Assembly (NCBI GenBank): GCA_027704905.1
Contig: CM051022.1
Span: forward strand, 18,557,346 to 18,621,345
DNA: 64,000 bases
DNA from: Muraenolepis orangiensis
Lineage: Eukaryota > Chordata > Actinopteri > Gadiformes > Muraenolepididae
Direction: 5' to 3'
The notes beneath the pieces were generated by a model that had not been told where the DNA came from, ran no database searches, and saw nothing but the letters and a program-made list of their open reading frames with translations. The position numbers and the translations under genes were made by a program. Below, piece by piece: positions 60,990 through 64,000 of the stretch. Positions within the stretch are counted from its first letter, which is position 1. Every line of letters starts with the position of its first letter.

Positions 60990-61368
60990 TGGTCTACCAT
61001 TAAATCTAATGTTTTTTATTTGGCAGCCTCGTGTTTATTAAACCAGTGACCTAGACTAGAAGGCAAATATATAGTACTAGTAATAATATAGTACTTGGTA
61101 CTATTGTCCTATACACATTTGCCCTATTGAAGATCATTGCAGTCAGAGGACTGTGGGCTATGATGAAATATTACATTGGAATGTAATATTCTCCTGTGTG
61201 TTTAGTGAAAGCACCAGCAGGTCTTGAGTGTTCCGTCGAATGTTCCAAACAACCAGAGCATAGAGAGAGAGAGAGAGAGAGATGGGTTTGCATGAGCGTG
61301 TCTGCGCTGGTCTCTCCTCTGGGACACATCACATCCTGTGACATGAGGGCACAACAAAGGCTCTCGCT

Positions 61369-61403
<35 letters not shown>

Positions 61404-61801
61404 GCGCTCATGGGTGAGAAACACGCCAAGGTCAATTCGACCTCATAAAGGCCGACCTCGAATTACAGACTAGCAAAAACCATAGCAACAAAAACCTCAT
61501 CTGTTCTCACTGCTGCTGTAGCAGAGAGAGGGTGGCTTGCTTTAAGAAGACTAGGAAATATAGAACTGCGGTTGTGTAGATAAACATGGAGTGATAACGT
61601 CTGTAACAACCTACGTGAGACATCGTTCTCTCTCACATGGAAGCTCATCTCCTCAATGCTAAATCCAGACTATAGACTATAAGCACAAATTAGTAATATC
61701 ACAGTCAATTATTAAGGAGATACGATAAGCAACTAAAGGTGATGCCACAACATGAGGCAGGAGGACATGGAGGTTAAAAGTCTCTATTCAAGACAGTGAA
61801 A

Positions 61802-61937
<136 letters not shown>

Positions 61938-62559
61938 CGCGATGTTGGAACCTTTTATTAACTAGGCTCATATATTTAAAGTAGAAATCACACTACTAAG
62001 TTCTCCTGTTTACAAAAAAATAGTATGTACACTACAGTGCTGACAGTTACAAACCACAAGGACAACAAAACAAATAGAAAATAAAATTCAAACCAAAGCA
62101 GAATAACTCATAAATAAACTATGAAAAACAACAGCAAGCCCCCCTGAAATAAGATGGCTCGCTTTTAGTTTAAAAAAAACAACTTTCTGTACACAAATAC
62201 AGAAGAGATCCGGGTCCGGGTCTCTTTTAAACGACGGAAAGCAGACCCCCAACAGGGCAGTTAAGTGCCACAATTTGCAGGTAGCAAAGTCTCAAGTGCT
62301 TTATTCACTATTTAGCGCTCACCACCGTCCAATAGGCCAGGAGAGCGAGAAGGCGATTGAAATCCCAGACCTCCCACCCCATTATTCATTTGTCAAGCTA
62401 AGAAACATCACTCAAATTGATCAACGAAGTCTCAGGCCCTTGTGTGGACGGAGGGGATTCATTTCCTATATGTCAAGGCCTTGTTACGCGACGCTCTGAC
62501 AAGACGGCAGTTTATAGCCGTCGTTCCCGATAAAAACGTCGGAAGAGGAACGGAGAACC

Positions 62560-63320
62560 GCTCCCGTTAACGCTTAGTGCGCACTGTCGTGCGATCCGTT
62601 ACGAACGCCACGATTGGCCATTCGTAGCTGATCGTGGAATTTCTCTGAAATGTCAGGTTTGGATACGAGGTGATCGATACGTTCTGATACGATTCGTTGC
62701 GCTCGGATGCGATTTGGTCACGATTTGTCAATTTCAGGTGTCACGGTCTGATCTCCCGTTCAGATACGATCACATACGTTCCAATAGGATTGTTTCGACG
62801 GAGTCCACGATTGGGTCTCGATCTGACACGATCATCACAATGGGGTTCCCCGAATCGGGACGATCTGGTACGTTCATCACGAACCGATGCGCTACGTTAC
62901 GATAGGATACGATTGTGGTCGCGATGTCTTTCACGATCATGATCGAGGGTGATCACGATTTGAGCTACGACTGGACCCCGACGGGTAGATATATATACAG
63001 CCCGACTGACCATGGACTTCATTGTTTCTTCAACTTTTACAGAGTGAAGTGGGAGATCGCAACCCATCTCAACAGAGCGTGGTGTTTGTCTTGTCTAAGA
63101 TCGATCCCGATCACCACGATTTGTTAGCACGATTAGATGCGATCTGTCGCGCTTTGTACGATGCATACGTCCGATTGACATGATCGTAGAAAAAAGTTGA
63201 CGTTCCAAAAAGTTTTTACGATTAACACGACTGACCTCAAGATCTGATCAGATCTGATAGGATCACCACGATTACTCCACGATAGACCACGATTTCAATC
63301 GTGCCGCGAATCGTGATAAT
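62560..63320. repeat. CGAT-rich degenerate repetitive stretch
   Basis: Words such as GATACGAT, CACGATT, TGATCGT and GATCACGA occur far above expectation on both strands, without a fixed period. It may be a decayed satellite or the interior of a DNA element such as the GATCGG-rich hAT at 33330. Confidence 0.5.
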
Positions 63321-64000
63321 GGGAACGGAGCATAAAGGAGAGAGCTCCGACCGCAGGCACGAGGGGGGGAAAGGTTATAGGAGCTACATTAGCTAGTTGG
63401 ACATTACTTTATACAACAGTGGATGTACACAAAGACATCGCCATGACCACAGTTTATGTCCAAAGTCTATTTAGAGATGGATTTGAGTGCCGTCAAAGTG
63501 GAGTTACAGTGGCCGTAACGGGCACCGCCGAGCCATCAGTGTTTCAAAGGAGCTAAACCATCTTCCTTCAAATTTGAATTATTGGATTATTTGTGTGCAA
63601 TGACATTTCCACAAATATATAAACCCTTAGATGTATTTAAAAGGGGTAAAAGTCCATACAGCTAGAATAATTAAGAGTGTTGCTGTCTTATTGTACCTAC
63701 TTTATAGCCACTGTAGAACACTATCGTAATAAACACTCATAACTCTTTAAAGCCACTGGTGTTACCAAAGTACGGAATTGTAAAATATGCAGAATTTCCC
63801 CAAATCCAATCTGGAGTAATGGCATTGGAAGAAATAGGAAGTGCGCTTATTAGCTATTATTATTGTTATTATTATTATTTTTGTGCAATCAATTTAGTTT
63901 CTCTCGTCAGTGTTGATTCGTGGGAAATGTTGTCAAACAATTTGAACCAAGGAATTATATTAGTGACGCTCCTCCGGCAACTCTAGCAAAGACAATGGGA

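Larger units (their letters stand above)
59499..61010 (+). other. tmem60: tmem60 3' untranslated region (inferred)
   Basis: Non-coding from the stop to AATAAA at 60984-60989. It includes a GGA repeat (59590-59616) and a MITE-like repeat at 60212-60320. The extent rests on the poly(A) signal only. Confidence 0.5.

Overview
The window is nuclear DNA from a ray-finned fish, probably a percomorph teleost. Three split vertebrate genes with teleost-like protein sequence are present: adipor2, phtf2 and tmem60. They sit among very long CA/GT tracts, minisatellites, tRNA-derived SINE copies and hAT/pogo DNA-transposon remnants. The species assignment is inferred; the gene assignments rest on exon-by-exon translation with matching splice phases.

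Layout. (1) 1-10.3 kb, plus strand: the 3' two-thirds of adipor2, the seven-transmembrane adiponectin receptor 2. Six coding exons lie at 2007-8258 and the first coding exon is off the left edge. A roughly 2-kb 3' UTR follows, with a good poly(A) signal at 10225. (2) 10.3-13.1 kb: intergenic DNA with a 37-bp minisatellite and a tRNA-like remnant. (3) 13.1-44.5 kb, minus strand: phtf2, read right to left. Nineteen coding exons (44503 down to 15402) join without a frame break into a 761-residue multipass membrane protein; human PHTF2 is about 785. The introns hold most of the repeats, including a 4-kb array of a 33-bp satellite that switches strand, nested hAT and pogo elements, and an inverted 0.6-kb duplication. 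(4) 44.5-57 kb: the presumed 5'-UTR intron of phtf2, ending in a CpG-rich segment near 56.7-57.3 kb that is probably its promoter. (5) 58.1-61 kb, plus strand: tmem60, complete at 133 residues in two coding exons. (6) 61-64 kb: no gene seen; a CGAT-rich repetitive stretch lies at 62.5-63.3 kb.

phtf2 and tmem60 lie head to head, as PHTF2 and TMEM60 do beside each other in human 7q11.23. adipor2 and phtf2 converge tail to tail. No operon-like or joint pathway is implied; the three genes are simply neighbours.

I see no novel multi-gene system. The observations most worth checking are a one-base deletion in the penultimate adipor2 exon, a GC 5' splice site in phtf2, poly-C acceptor tracts, the strand-switching satellite with a near-perfect palindrome at the switch, and a dated nest of transposons with clean target-site duplications. 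Most long open frames in the window are products of simple repeats and are not genes.
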